Below are positions 46,263 through 55,579 of a stretch of 64,000 nucleotides of DNA, in pieces (the first letter of the stretch is position 1; each line of letters starts with the position of its first letter). The notes beneath the pieces are model-generated. The model saw nothing but the letters and a program-made list of their open reading frames with translations, was not told the DNA's origin and searched no databases. This DNA is from Ascidiimonas sp046199005 (GTDB lineage Bacteria; Bacteroidota; Bacteroidia; Flavobacteriales; Flavobacteriaceae). The DNA lies in NCBI GenBank assembly GCA_046199005.1, contig CP176050.1:3658001-3722000 (forward strand), in the 5' to 3' direction. The translations under genes and the position numbers were made by a program.

Positions 46263-47516
46263 ATGAAAAAGTATACTTTCATTCTGATTTTAGTATTCCT
46301 AATCAGTTCGTGTAATCAGAAAACAAACAATTCAAATACTTCACAAATTGATCAGAATCAAAGCAGTGATTCTCTTACGACTGCTCTTGAAAAAATTCAA
46401 AGCAAGAATACTATAAATGGATTTGGAGTAGCCATTGTAGATCAAAACGGAATTCTATATGAAAACGGAATTGGCTATGCAGATATTGAAAAAAACAAAG
46501 CATATACCCAACACACACTACAAAATATTGCCTCAGTGTCAAAAACACTCATCGGTGTTGCGCTAATGAAGGCGCAGGAGATGGATGCCCTTTCACTGGA
46601 TGATCCGATTAACAAACATCTTCCTTTTAACGTAAATAATCCCTATTTCCCGACAGATACCATTACTATACGTCATTTGGCGACTCATACTTCATCTATT
46701 CAGGATGCTCCGGTATATAATGAACAATCATATATATTAAAAAATAAGGAAGCTACCTCAAACCCCGTTCTAAAAGACATTCACGAGACTTTCAATCCGC
46801 CAACTAATAAGGTTTCACTTCACGATTTTCTGAAACAGGTTTTTGAAAAAGAAGGTACATGGTACACGAAAGAAAGCTTTTTAGATAAGAAACCAGGTTC
46901 ATTCTTTGAATATACTAATATAGGAGCTACGCTGGCAGCACTGGTACTGGAACATGCGACGGGTGAGTCTTACGACGTTTTTACAAAAAAACATATTCTC
47001 AAGCCTCTTAGCATGAACTCATCAGGTTGGTCTTATGATGACATTGCGTTGGAAATGCATTCAAAATTATATGCAAACCCCAAAACAGAACTACCTTTTT
47101 ATTCACTGATAACTTATCCTGATGGAGGGTTTATAACTTCTTCTCATGATCTGGGTCTTTACCTAAGCGAATTGATTAAAGGCTATTCTGGAAAAGGCAC
47201 TATTTTGACGAAAGATAGCTATCAGGAATTATTTAGAAAGCAGATGCGTCCGGATCAATTTCTCGAACGCGATTCTGAAAATCCGTATGATGACGAATAC
47301 GATTTCGGCATCTTTATCGGCTTTTCGGCAAAGGGATACGTGGGTCATACCGGTGGAGACCCAGGAGTCTCTTCATTTATGTTTTTCGATACAGAAAAGA
47401 AAATAGGTCGTTTACTATTTATTAATACCAACCTTATTAACCAGGAGGCTGTTAATGATTTTTTTGCGATCTGGGACACCCTAGGAAACTATCAGGAAAA
47501 ACTCACTTCTCCTTGA
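46263..47516 (+). CDS. Serine hydrolase lipoprotein (beta-lactamase/PBP-like)
   Basis: 417 residues. Lipobox ISSC (C17). Penicillin-binding-type fold: the SxxK nucleophile motif is S91-V-S-K94, the second motif is YTN (in FFEYTNIGATLA), and the third is HTGG (GHTGGDPGVSSF). This matches the class C beta-lactamase/D-aminopeptidase/esterase family; in environmental Bacteroidota such proteins are usually esterases or D-peptidases rather than resistance enzymes. Single gene after a long AT-rich leader. Confidence 0.92.
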   Translation: MKKYTFILILVFLISSCNQKTNNSNTSQIDQNQSSDSLTTALEKIQSKNTINGFGVAIVDQNGILYENGIGYADIEKNKAYTQHTLQNIASVSKTLIGVALMKAQEMDALSLDDPINKHLPFNVNNPYFPTDTITIRHLATHTSSIQDAPVYNEQSYILKNKEATSNPVLKDIHETFNPPTNKVSLHDFLKQVFEKEGTWYTKESFLDKKPGSFFEYTNIGATLAALVLEHATGESYDVFTKKHILKPLSMNSSGWSYDDIALEMHSKLYANPKTELPFYSLITYPDGGFITSSHDLGLYLSELIKGYSGKGTILTKDSYQELFRKQMRPDQFLERDSENPYDDEYDFGIFIGFSAKGYVGHTGGDPGVSSFMFFDTEKKIGRLLFINTNLINQEAVNDFFAIWDTLGNYQEKLTSP

Positions 47517-47661
47517 ATCATTTCGTCTGCCTGAATCGAATAAGATGAACCTGGGTTTGATAATCCAAGCCATATCGGTTATTATTCTACCAAACCCTTA
47601 GTTGCCATTAGGAAAAAAACGAGGATACGTTTATATTCGTCCTTCCAAAAAAGCCTCGCCA

Positions 47662-48228
47662 GTGCAAAATATTAACTATCGTCTTAAGGTTTTCTTTAGT
47701 ATACTGCTGTTACAGTTAGTGTTGGTGTCTTGTGAAAAAGAAACCAGAGAAACAGACGACTATCAGATAATAACATCTATACTAAATGCATCTTTCAGCA
47801 AAGAAACAGATCAAGAAAATCGAAAATTCTGTGAAAACTCAGATGCATCCTACGGTTCTCTACTACTGGAGCAGGAAACCACATTGAAACCTGACATTTA
47901 CAGAGCTATTGAGAATCATATCAAAAATGAACAACTTACTGATTTCTCCATAACTGACTTTAAGACTTCTACATTTTGGGATATAAAAAAAATAACGGGT
48001 TATCAAAGATATCGACTAAAAGCGTTTACATCGCAATCCCTTACAGCCCCTTACATCGGTAAGTTAAAGACTTCAAACATAAGTTATAATCCAACCTTTG
48101 ATAAGGCATTAGTGTATGTGGCCTTCTATTGTTCTGATGATAGTCATTGTGGCTTTAGCACTCTCTACCAACTCAAAAAGGAAGAAAAATGGATCTTTGA
48201 AAAAGAAACTATTCTTTCCGTCTTTTAA
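47662..48228 (+). CDS. Uncharacterised lipoprotein
   Basis: About 188 residues. The frame is open from a TTG at 47602, but no ATG exists near the signal peptide. A GTG at 47662 gives a normal-length lipoprotein signal: basic N-region, LKVFFSILLLQLVLVSC, lipobox LVSC. The mature part has CENSDASYGSLLLEQ and later VAFYCSDDSHCGFSTLYQLKKE, with two or more cysteines and a C-terminal strand pair typical of NTF2- or DUF-type lipoproteins. I do not recognise the family. Start is uncertain; function unknown. Confidence 0.65.
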   Translation: MQNINYRLKVFFSILLLQLVLVSCEKETRETDDYQIITSILNASFSKETDQENRKFCENSDASYGSLLLEQETTLKPDIYRAIENHIKNEQLTDFSITDFKTSTFWDIKKITGYQRYRLKAFTSQSLTAPYIGKLKTSNISYNPTFDKALVYVAFYCSDDSHCGFSTLYQLKKEEKWIFEKETILSVF

Positions 48229-48300
48229 AAATCGCCTGTTTCTTAGAATTCTTATACTGAAAAGTATCACAGACAACCTAAGGATGTTGTTTCTTATTTC

Positions 48301-50823
48301 TTAGTAAAGGTAGCGATAGTCAATATAATCCAGGTTGAACCCAAGCTTGTTAATGTAATTTGAATATCCGTCTTCCGGAAGCTTTTCAGTGATCTCCAAC
48401 ATGGTCTCCCCTTTTTCGTTAAAAGACTTCAAACTATAAGTACTGTTTTCTTTAGTGAGCATCAGGTATTTCTCTCCCCTTGAATAGCTTGGGGTGACTA
48501 GAAGTGTTCCTGCTATTAAATTACCGTTTTTCATTGTTGCATGGTATTCCGGACTACCATTTTTGCGATACCTGATCACTTCCCCATCCAGTTGACCTGA
48601 CTTGAGATTGTATTGATATTTTAGATGATCTCCCTGCCTATCATAAGTCTTAACAAATACAATTTCATTGTCACCAAAGGTACTTACACGAACTTCATCA
48701 ATTAAAGACTCGGTGCGCTTTTTAAGTATTCCCTCTTTATAAATTTCTTTTGTTTCACCAGTATTCCTATATCCTTTTTTAGTTAATGTTCCTTCGTACG
48801 GAAGATCATTTTTATAAACGAGCTTACTTTCCGTTTTTCCATCGTTGTCAAAATAAACAGCAAGCCCTTCTCTTCTATCCTGAACATAAATCACTTCACT
48901 TCGTTTGTTTCCAGAACGATCGAAGGTGATGAATACCCCTTCCTTAAGATCATTTAGGTAATTACCTTGCTCAATAACACTACCGTTATAATCATATTTA
49001 TAATAAGCGCCATTCCTTTGCCCCTCCCGAATTGTATACTTTTCACGGGATGAGTGATCGTAGACCGTACCTTCCCATGCTTTACGGTCTTTGAAGTTGA
49101 CTTCTGCCAGTAATATTCCGTCCTTTGAATAAAATCTTCCTTTTTTAGCAGTATCAATATCTTCTAACAATACCCGGCTTCTTTCATTACTCAGACCTAT
49201 ATAATTGTATTCATACCTTTTATATCTTATTGGAATATTATTTCTAATTTCCTCTACCTCTTTAATTATATCAGAATAAGGAAAGAAAAGATAGCGCTTA
49301 CCTTCTTTCGCTTTGTAATCATATTCTCCTATCACGGTTTCATTCATATCATAAAAAATACCCTTAACCTCTTTGTAATTTTTATAATCTATATCGCTTT
49401 GTTTAGTACCATTACTATAAAATGAAATTTCTTTCGTCTTGTCATATCCGTTTTTGCTATAAAAAATAACTTTCTTGAACTTTTTGTCTGTCTCCCATCT
49501 TCCATCCGTTAACAGCGTTTCTTTAGTAATTTTACCATTAACATATTCTCTGAAATCTGATATTTCATCTTTATAGTTTAGTGAATATTCCGTTCCGTTT
49601 AGAGGATCTGCATAATCCCCGGATAGGCTTAATTTTCCTAAAACACCTCCTGTTTTATCATAATACACAGCCAGGCTATCTTTTTTATTCATAAACAGTT
49701 CTCCAGTTTTATAGTAATGCTCTTCGCCTACCTTTTTACTGTCCTCATAAAAGAAGACACGACCACCATTCACTTTCATCCCTTCTTTGGGATAGCCATT
49801 ATCGTAGATCAAGGTTCCTTCTTCAGATCCATCAGCGTTGTAAAAAACACTCTTTAAAGGAAGATTTTTATCGTAGGTTGTTTTTTCAACTACCACCCCA
49901 TTTTCATATAGTTCTTTATATTCAAGCAATCCAATTTTATAGATCTCTTTACTCCTTAGTACTGTTTCTCCGGAGTACGTGCTATAGTAAAACCTTACTC
50001 CTTCAAATGGTTTCAGCCATTCACGATCTAACCTATACGCTAACTCTCCTATAATTTTTCCGGATGCGTCGTAATAAAACGATTTATACCCGGGTGTTTG
50101 CACAAATTTTTCGATAAGACTTCCGTCTTTACGGTAGATCGTATTTCCTATGACTTTTTTATTTTTATAATGATTGATCACCTGTACAGCCATAGGATTA
50201 AAATAGTAAAATACTTCTTCGCCCATTTCTGGAACACCTTCATTCGTATACAGTAATTCACCTATCAATTCTCCTTTTTCATTGAAGTATTTTGATGTCT
50301 TTTTTACATCGCTGATGAATATATTTTCATATCTGATGCCCTCCAGATCATCTGCATAATAAACTTCTCTGTAAAGAGAATCTCTTATTTCAATCAAGCG
50401 ATTCGTCCCCTTCGAATAAACAGTGTTTTGTTCCCCCGAAACAAAGCGACCATTTTTATACAATGCCTTGAATTCCTTTCCCTGATGATAGGTAATAAAG
50501 TATCCGTCGAGCTTGTTATCTTTATAGAAAGCCTTTTGATATACGGCACCATCTTTAGTATACCAAACTACTTCTCCCTGAAAAAAATCCTTTTCTTTTT
50601 TTTGTGAATAACCCTCCATCTGCAGCTCACCTGAGCTATAAAAATCCCGTATTTTATATACATCACCTTCCTTTACAACAGGTGGTCTAAAAAATGCGGC
50701 ATCTTCCTTATCTGTCTTTTTCCATTGGCTGTTAAACCAAAGCGTATCTTGCTGTTTTTGTGCTATTATTGAGACTAGTACGAAGAAAGCGATGATAAAA
50801 CTACAGGACTTTTTTGTAAACAT
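48301..50823 (-). CDS. Giant YwqK/MORN-type repeat protein
   Basis: 840 residues. Signal peptide (KKSCSFIIAFFVLVSIIAQ) then an almost unbroken array of MORN_2/YwqK-like units: short beta-hairpins of the pattern YYxxGxLxxExxYKNGxxxG. Clear examples are YKYDYNGSVIEQGNYLNDLKEG, ITFDRSGNKRSEVIYVQDRREG and AVYFDNDGKTESKLVYKND. Automatic annotation calls such proteins 'toxin-antitoxin YwqK antitoxin', but a secreted 840-residue repeat protein is not an antitoxin. It is more likely a surface or periplasmic scaffold. Convergent with the preceding lipoprotein gene. Confidence 0.85.
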   Translation of the reverse strand: MFTKKSCSFIIAFFVLVSIIAQKQQDTLWFNSQWKKTDKEDAAFFRPPVVKEGDVYKIRDFYSSGELQMEGYSQKKEKDFFQGEVVWYTKDGAVYQKAFYKDNKLDGYFITYHQGKEFKALYKNGRFVSGEQNTVYSKGTNRLIEIRDSLYREVYYADDLEGIRYENIFISDVKKTSKYFNEKGELIGELLYTNEGVPEMGEEVFYYFNPMAVQVINHYKNKKVIGNTIYRKDGSLIEKFVQTPGYKSFYYDASGKIIGELAYRLDREWLKPFEGVRFYYSTYSGETVLRSKEIYKIGLLEYKELYENGVVVEKTTYDKNLPLKSVFYNADGSEEGTLIYDNGYPKEGMKVNGGRVFFYEDSKKVGEEHYYKTGELFMNKKDSLAVYYDKTGGVLGKLSLSGDYADPLNGTEYSLNYKDEISDFREYVNGKITKETLLTDGRWETDKKFKKVIFYSKNGYDKTKEISFYSNGTKQSDIDYKNYKEVKGIFYDMNETVIGEYDYKAKEGKRYLFFPYSDIIKEVEEIRNNIPIRYKRYEYNYIGLSNERSRVLLEDIDTAKKGRFYSKDGILLAEVNFKDRKAWEGTVYDHSSREKYTIREGQRNGAYYKYDYNGSVIEQGNYLNDLKEGVFITFDRSGNKRSEVIYVQDRREGLAVYFDNDGKTESKLVYKNDLPYEGTLTKKGYRNTGETKEIYKEGILKKRTESLIDEVRVSTFGDNEIVFVKTYDRQGDHLKYQYNLKSGQLDGEVIRYRKNGSPEYHATMKNGNLIAGTLLVTPSYSRGEKYLMLTKENSTYSLKSFNEKGETMLEITEKLPEDGYSNYINKLGFNLDYIDYRYLY

Positions 50824-51051
50824 TCTGGCGCGATTTTTCTATATGTTATGCGAACTTATTAAATGAAATTCTATTTCTCGTTTATTTTTTTAAAAACTTC
50901 TAGGTCAATTTAAATCTGGATGCTTAAGCTATTTACCTAAAACCATGTTGTAAATGCGTACAAAATTACTTTGTTTAAGCAATTTCATTCATTTAAAATT
51001 TATAACTTTAAAAATGGAGCAGTAACGTGCTTCTCATTTATTAGCATATCT

Positions 51052-53349
51052 ATGAAAACCCATTATAAAAGAAACGTTTCCATTCGAGGTTCTGAAGAAT
51101 TTTCAAATATTAAAGTGGATGAACCGATTACCGATGCCGCTGGTATGCTGGGAGTGAAAGAAGCATTAAGACACAGTTTTAAAGAAATGGGTGTTGTTAG
51201 ATCGATGCGGGCGCTTCTCGATATGAACCAGCAAAAAGGATTTGACTGTCCCAGTTGCGCCTGGCCAGACCCAGAAAATCCTTCTCCGGTAGCCGAATAC
51301 TGTGAGAATGGAGCAAAGGCACTTGCTGATGAAGCTACGACAAAACACATTGACAGCAAGTTTTTTCAAAAACACTCTGTGGAAGCGCTGTCTCGACTTA
51401 CCGATTATGAATTGAATAAGTTTGGTCGCATTACCGAACCTTTGGTATTACGTGAAAACAGTATTCATTACGAACCTATTTCATGGCAGGATGCATACGA
51501 ACTGATTTCTACGGAATTAAAAACACTTTCGAGTCCAAATGAAGCGATCTTCTATACCTCCGGACGAAGCAGCAACGAAGCCGCATTTTTATATGGAATG
51601 TTTGCACGGGCTCTAGGCACCAACAATATGCCCGATTGTTCTAATATGTGCCATGAGTCAAGTGGAGTGGCACTCAGTGAAACTTTGGGAATAGGAAAAG
51701 GATCGGTTACATTAGAAGACCTTTATGAAGCAGAACTGATCATTGTTGCAGGTCAGAACCCGGGGACCAACCATCCCAGAATGTTGTCTGCCTTAGAGAA
51801 ATGCAAACGAAATAATGGAAAAGTAATTAGTATAAATCCGTTGGAAGAAAGCGGATTAGTGACTTTTAAAAATCCTCAGAAGGTGAAAGGATGGGTAGGA
51901 TCTGGCGAAGCGATGGCAGATCTTCATTTACAGGTGAAGATCAATCAGGATATTCCACTGGTCAAACTAATACTTAAAAAACTGATTAAGTTAGATAAAG
52001 AAAAAGGAGGCGTTTTTGATCATGATTTTATAAGCACCTACTGTGATGGATACGAAAAACTCATTGACGATATAGCTCAATATGCTGAAGATGATCTTTT
52101 AAAGAGATGCGGTATTCCGGAAGATAAGATTGATGCTGCTGTTTCTTTGATCGCTTCCCGAAAAAAAATCATAGTTTGCTGGGCGATGGGGCTCACCCAA
52201 CATAAAAATGGGGTGGAGACCATCAGAGAATTTGTAAATGTTCTTTTATTGAAAGGGGCCATGGGCAAACCAAACAGTGGTACCTGCCCTGTTCGAGGTC
52301 ATAGCAATGTGCAAGGTGACCGAAGTGTTGGCATTATGCACTATGTAAACAAAAAACTTAATGAGAGAATAAAGAAACATCTAGGTTTTACACCTCCAGA
52401 TGAGGCGGGTGTAGATACGGTGGATGCTATGAAAGCCATGTATGAAGGTGAAGCAAAAATTTTTATGGCACTAGGCGGAAACTTTCTGATGGCGGCTTCT
52501 GATACCGAATATACAGCTAAAGGACTGCAAAACTGCAATCTTACCGTTCAAATTAGTACAAAATTGAACAGGTCACACCTCATCACTGGTAAAAAAGCAC
52601 TCATACTTCCTACCTTCGGAAGGTCTGAAAAAGATATGAAAGACGGCAACGTTCGTTTCTTGACTATTGAAAATAGTATGGGACGCGTTAGACGCTCCAG
52701 AGGACTCTTACAACCGGCATCTGACAGCATCAAAAGTGAACCGGAAATTATTGCGGAGTTGGCCCATACAACTTTTGGGAAAGAGCATCCTGTAAACTGG
52801 AAGGAAATGGGTGAAGACTATGATCTCATCAGAATGAACATTGATAAAGTGGCGAAAGGCTTTAATAGAACAAGTGAACGCTCTAAGGGGAGAGGGTACT
52901 ATCTTCCTAACAATGTACGAGAACTGGATTTTAGTATGCTCCCCAATGGAAAAGCTCAGATCACCATTAATAAATTGCCGGAACATCATTTACGAGAAGA
53001 TGAGTTCATGCTCATGACTATCAGATCTCATGACCAGTTTAATACGACTATTTATGGTATGGACGATCGTTATAGAGGAATCTATAATGAAAGGCGGGTA
53101 CTTTTCATGAATCCAAAAGACATACAAAAAAACAAATTTCGCAAGCTTGACATCGTGGATCTAAAAAGTGTATATGACGGAATTGAGCGAATTGCAAGAA
53201 ATTTCAAAATTGTGCCTTACAATATTCCTGAAGGGAACTTAGCCGCATATTTCCCTGAAACAAATGTATTGGTCCCTTACAATCATTATGCAGACCGAAG
53301 TAAAACCCCTATCAGTAAATCGGTAAAGGTGTTTATTGTTAACAAGTGA
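51052..53349 (+). CDS. FdhF/YdeP-family molybdopterin oxidoreductase
   Basis: 765 residues from the ATG at 51052; the frame extends 27 codons upstream, but that part is low-complexity and the family starts here. Molybdo-bis-MGD enzyme of the formate dehydrogenase alpha-like (YdeP) subgroup: DCPSCAWPDP with C84 nearby (N-terminal cysteine region), FYTSGRSSNEAAFLYGMFARALGTNNMPDCSN, GQNPGTNHPR, and a C-terminal cofactor domain with MTIRSHDQFNTTIYGMDDRYRG. YdeP proteins are linked to acid tolerance in enterics; the substrate here is unknown. No fdhD, electron-transfer subunit or molybdenum-cofactor gene is adjacent. Confidence 0.93.
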   Translation: MKTHYKRNVSIRGSEEFSNIKVDEPITDAAGMLGVKEALRHSFKEMGVVRSMRALLDMNQQKGFDCPSCAWPDPENPSPVAEYCENGAKALADEATTKHIDSKFFQKHSVEALSRLTDYELNKFGRITEPLVLRENSIHYEPISWQDAYELISTELKTLSSPNEAIFYTSGRSSNEAAFLYGMFARALGTNNMPDCSNMCHESSGVALSETLGIGKGSVTLEDLYEAELIIVAGQNPGTNHPRMLSALEKCKRNNGKVISINPLEESGLVTFKNPQKVKGWVGSGEAMADLHLQVKINQDIPLVKLILKKLIKLDKEKGGVFDHDFISTYCDGYEKLIDDIAQYAEDDLLKRCGIPEDKIDAAVSLIASRKKIIVCWAMGLTQHKNGVETIREFVNVLLLKGAMGKPNSGTCPVRGHSNVQGDRSVGIMHYVNKKLNERIKKHLGFTPPDEAGVDTVDAMKAMYEGEAKIFMALGGNFLMAASDTEYTAKGLQNCNLTVQISTKLNRSHLITGKKALILPTFGRSEKDMKDGNVRFLTIENSMGRVRRSRGLLQPASDSIKSEPEIIAELAHTTFGKEHPVNWKEMGEDYDLIRMNIDKVAKGFNRTSERSKGRGYYLPNNVRELDFSMLPNGKAQITINKLPEHHLREDEFMLMTIRSHDQFNTTIYGMDDRYRGIYNERRVLFMNPKDIQKNKFRKLDIVDLKSVYDGIERIARNFKIVPYNIPEGNLAAYFPETNVLVPYNHYADRSKTPISKSVKVFIVNK

Positions 53350-53570
53350 TAGCAAGATCTTGCATACGCTTATAGAGTATGCTGCGTACTATATTAAAAA
53401 ATAGACAGTATAATTCTGATTTTTTAAATAGTGTAGTTTACCAAGGAGTAGGGAAAATTTTGAAATTGATCTGTTAAAGCAGTGTAGAACTTTTTTATTC
53501 TACATTATTTTATCTGATTGAAAAAAGAAACGCTTAGAAAACGATCTTTTTGTTTAAATGCTGGTCTTCA

Positions 53571-53930
53571 CTACCCCTGATATTGATATTCTTTTAAGAC
53601 TTCAATGGTGGTATATTTAAGGGCAACCTGTGGTATTGCTTCCAGAATAATTGGCGGAGCCACACCTTTCTTTTCAGCTTCAAGCCATCTCGATATGCAA
53701 AGACACCATTTGTCTCCTTCCTTAAGTCCCGGAAAATTCCAATGAGGTATAGGTGTAGAAAGATCATTGCCTCGTAATTTGGTAAATTCTAAAAACGAAT
53801 TGGTAACAACTGCACAAATTATATGAGTGCCGGTATCATGGTCAATAGTCCTGCAATAACCATCTCTAAAATATCCGGTAGGAGGTGAAGTACAACATGC
53901 AATTAAAGGTTTACCGAGTACATTCAACAT
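53571..53930 (-). CDS. DUF2237-family protein
   Basis: 119 residues, nearly all of it the family core: NVLGKPLIACCTSPPTGYFRDGYC, then HIICAVVTNSFLEFTK, GLKEGDKWCLCISRWLEA and PPIILEAIPQVAL. Several conserved cysteines (CC, C, CLC) and histidines suggest metal or cofactor binding, but function is unknown. It is read convergent to the molybdoenzyme gene. The 220 bases between hold two weak hairpins (53362-53382 and 53483-53504). Confidence 0.92.
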   Translation of the reverse strand: MLNVLGKPLIACCTSPPTGYFRDGYCRTIDHDTGTHIICAVVTNSFLEFTKLRGNDLSTPIPHWNFPGLKEGDKWCLCISRWLEAEKKGVAPPIILEAIPQVALKYTTIEVLKEYQYQG

Positions 53931-53986
53931 GTTGTTTGCCTTTTAAAATATTTTATGAGAATAAGGGAAGTAAGATTAAGAAACGG

Positions 53987-54208
53987 TTAAACTAACGGAG
54001 CTCCTTTAAGACGTTTTTCTATATGCCTTTTTTTTGCTGTGAGAAGCTTCATCACTTCCATTAGATAGGGGTCTTTACTTTCTTTATATACTTCATTGAG
54101 TTCTAAGATCAAAGCTTTTGCTTCACGTGAGGCTTCCACACGATCACTGGTGCTCATGTTTCGCATTTTTCTTGCTTCGAACTCTAATGCTCTTTCAATT
54201 AATGTCAT
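53987..54208 (-). CDS. Small charged helical protein
   Basis: 73 residues with no signal peptide. Highly charged alpha-helical composition: LIERALEFEARKMRNMS, then VEASREAKALILELNEVYKES and a basic tail KKRHIEKRLKGAPLV. No domain recognised; such short proteins are conserved in Flavobacteriia. It is upstream of the DUF2237 gene on the same strand, about 55 bases away, so possibly co-transcribed. Confidence 0.65.
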   Translation of the reverse strand: MTLIERALEFEARKMRNMSTSDRVEASREAKALILELNEVYKESKDPYLMEVMKLLTAKKRHIEKRLKGAPLV

Positions 54209-54460
54209 ATTAAAATTTTTATCAAAATTACGTAACCCTAATCTTTCCTCTCTAAAGATTAAACAAAAATTAACTAAATTTTACAGTAAAAAGTGATGCA
54301 GACAAAAAAAAAATTCGATATATGCACAAAAAAGTAGTATTGAGCACATTTTAGGTCAAATCAACCGCTAAAATAATCCGTTTCGTTTCATAAAATAAGT
54401 ATCTTCAAAAAGTAATTAAATATACTGCTACGGAACAAACAGCATGACAACTATGAGTAC

Positions 54461-54835
54461 ATGACAAAAGTTGCTTTTATCGCCACATTATTTTCAGGTT
54501 TATCATTTCTTTTCTATGGAGTAACCTGTTTAACATCACTTCATATGAAAAATGAGTTTATCCGTTTTAAGATCCCTCAATGGAGGACCACTACCGGAAT
54601 CTTACAGCTCATAGGAGCCATTGGATTACTGGTAGGATACTATACATCTTTATTACTTGCCGGCCTATCGGCAACAGGACTGTTTCTGTTGATGGTATTA
54701 GGATTTACAGTACGAATAAAAATCAAAGATACGTTTCTGGCATCGTCCCCAGCTTTCTTGTATGCTATTCTTAATCTTTACCTAAGTGTCTATTTTTTTA
54801 AAATGTGGTTGCTGGATGCTCAAACCATGAGTTGA
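54461..54835 (+). CDS. DoxX-like membrane protein A
   Basis: 124 residues, four membrane helices (VAFIATLFSGLSFLFYGVTCL, TGILQLIGAIGLLVGYYTSLL, GLFLLMVLGFTV, AFLYAILNLYLSVYFF). The DoxX signature RIKIKDTFLASSPAFLYA near the C-terminus matches its neighbour's HFKIKDPLYKSFPAFLFL. The two genes are paralogues placed tail to tail with their last 16 bases shared. Likely a small quinone- or redox-associated membrane protein by family. Function unproven. Confidence 0.85.
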   Translation: MTKVAFIATLFSGLSFLFYGVTCLTSLHMKNEFIRFKIPQWRTTTGILQLIGAIGLLVGYYTSLLLAGLSATGLFLLMVLGFTVRIKIKDTFLASSPAFLYAILNLYLSVYFFKMWLLDAQTMS

Positions 54836-55197
54836 TCGTGAAAGGCGATAATCAGACACATCGAAAGAAAAAGAAACGCGGGAAATGATTTGTACAAAGG
54901 GTCTTTAATTTTGAAGTGCATTACTACAGATCCTAATAACAGAAATGCGAGACCTAAAGCACTAGGTTGCTTTAATGAAGGGTACCAGATACCAGCAATC
55001 AGCAGCAATGCTAGGGTAACTTTTAAAAAGCCCACTAAATAACACATCCAGGTAGGGAGTCCGTACTCGTGAAATTCTTCAATGATCGTTTTTGCATTTC
55101 CACCCCGCCATTTTGTGGGTTTTTTGTTCTGTACAAGCCAAACGTTAAGAATACTAACGCCTACGATAATTTGAAGAGCAATTATTAAATAGTTCAT
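54820..55197 (-). CDS. DoxX-like membrane protein B
   Basis: 125 residues from the ATG at 55197. The frame opens 39 codons earlier at 55314, but that extension is charged and low quality, whereas NYLIIALQIIVGVSILNVWLV is a normal first helix. Three further helices, with WYPSLKQPSALGLAFLLLG and HFKIKDPLYKSFPAF, place it in the DoxX family. The central loop (KKPTKWRGGNAKTIIEEF) is specific to this copy. It overlaps the convergent paralogue by 16 bases. Confidence 0.85.
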   Translation of the reverse strand: MNYLIIALQIIVGVSILNVWLVQNKKPTKWRGGNAKTIIEEFHEYGLPTWMCYLVGFLKVTLALLLIAGIWYPSLKQPSALGLAFLLLGSVVMHFKIKDPLYKSFPAFLFLSMCLIIAFHDQLMV

Positions 55198-55550
55198 TGG
55201 AAAGTTTTTTTTAAGATAACTAAAAAGCAATGAATCACAAATCCTTACTAAGTAAAGCAACTTTAATTTTATTGATAAAACACCAGAAAAATTCGAAAGA
55301 GAACAGCGGAACATGCATTGCTAATGGTTTTATCAAAATCAGCCGTAAAACCTCTTATGCAACTAATTTGTATTTGGCGATCTTCCGGCTTAACAGTTTT
55401 TGAAAGTCTACGCTTATTGAATCTTCAAGAGTTTTATTCGTTTGAATGTTTCAAATCTAAAAGAAATAAGAAATGCTATCGGGATTTGTTTCTTTATATA
55501 TCCGATGAAAATAAACTAAATATCTCTATTTTATTTTGAAGGTTTTTTCT

Positions 55551-55558
55551 TACATTTG
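55551..55558 (+). promoter_or_regulatory. -7 box (TACATTTG) upstream of the PLA2-like gene
   Basis: Exact TAnnTTTG match 22 bases before the ATG at 55580. A longer frame would start with a TTG inside this box, so the downstream ATG is the real start. A TTTG lies upstream, but its spacing (12 bases) is too short for a good -33. The rest of 55198-55550 shows no gene. Confidence 0.5.
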
Positions 55559-55579
55559 AATAAAATAAATAAACCGAAT

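Noticed and set aside
46263..47516. Antibiotic-resistance beta-lactamase
   Set aside because: The SxxK/YxN/HTG layout is shared by many esterases and D-peptidases of this family; nothing in the context points to resistance.
48301..50823. Toxin-antitoxin system suggested by the YwqK label
   Set aside because: The protein has a signal peptide and 840 residues of repeats, and no toxin-like partner lies on either side.
55318..55539. 73-codon + strand ORF
   Set aside because: TTG start, no signal peptide or motif, atypical composition, and it overlaps the upstream region of two divergent genes. It looks like a chance frame.
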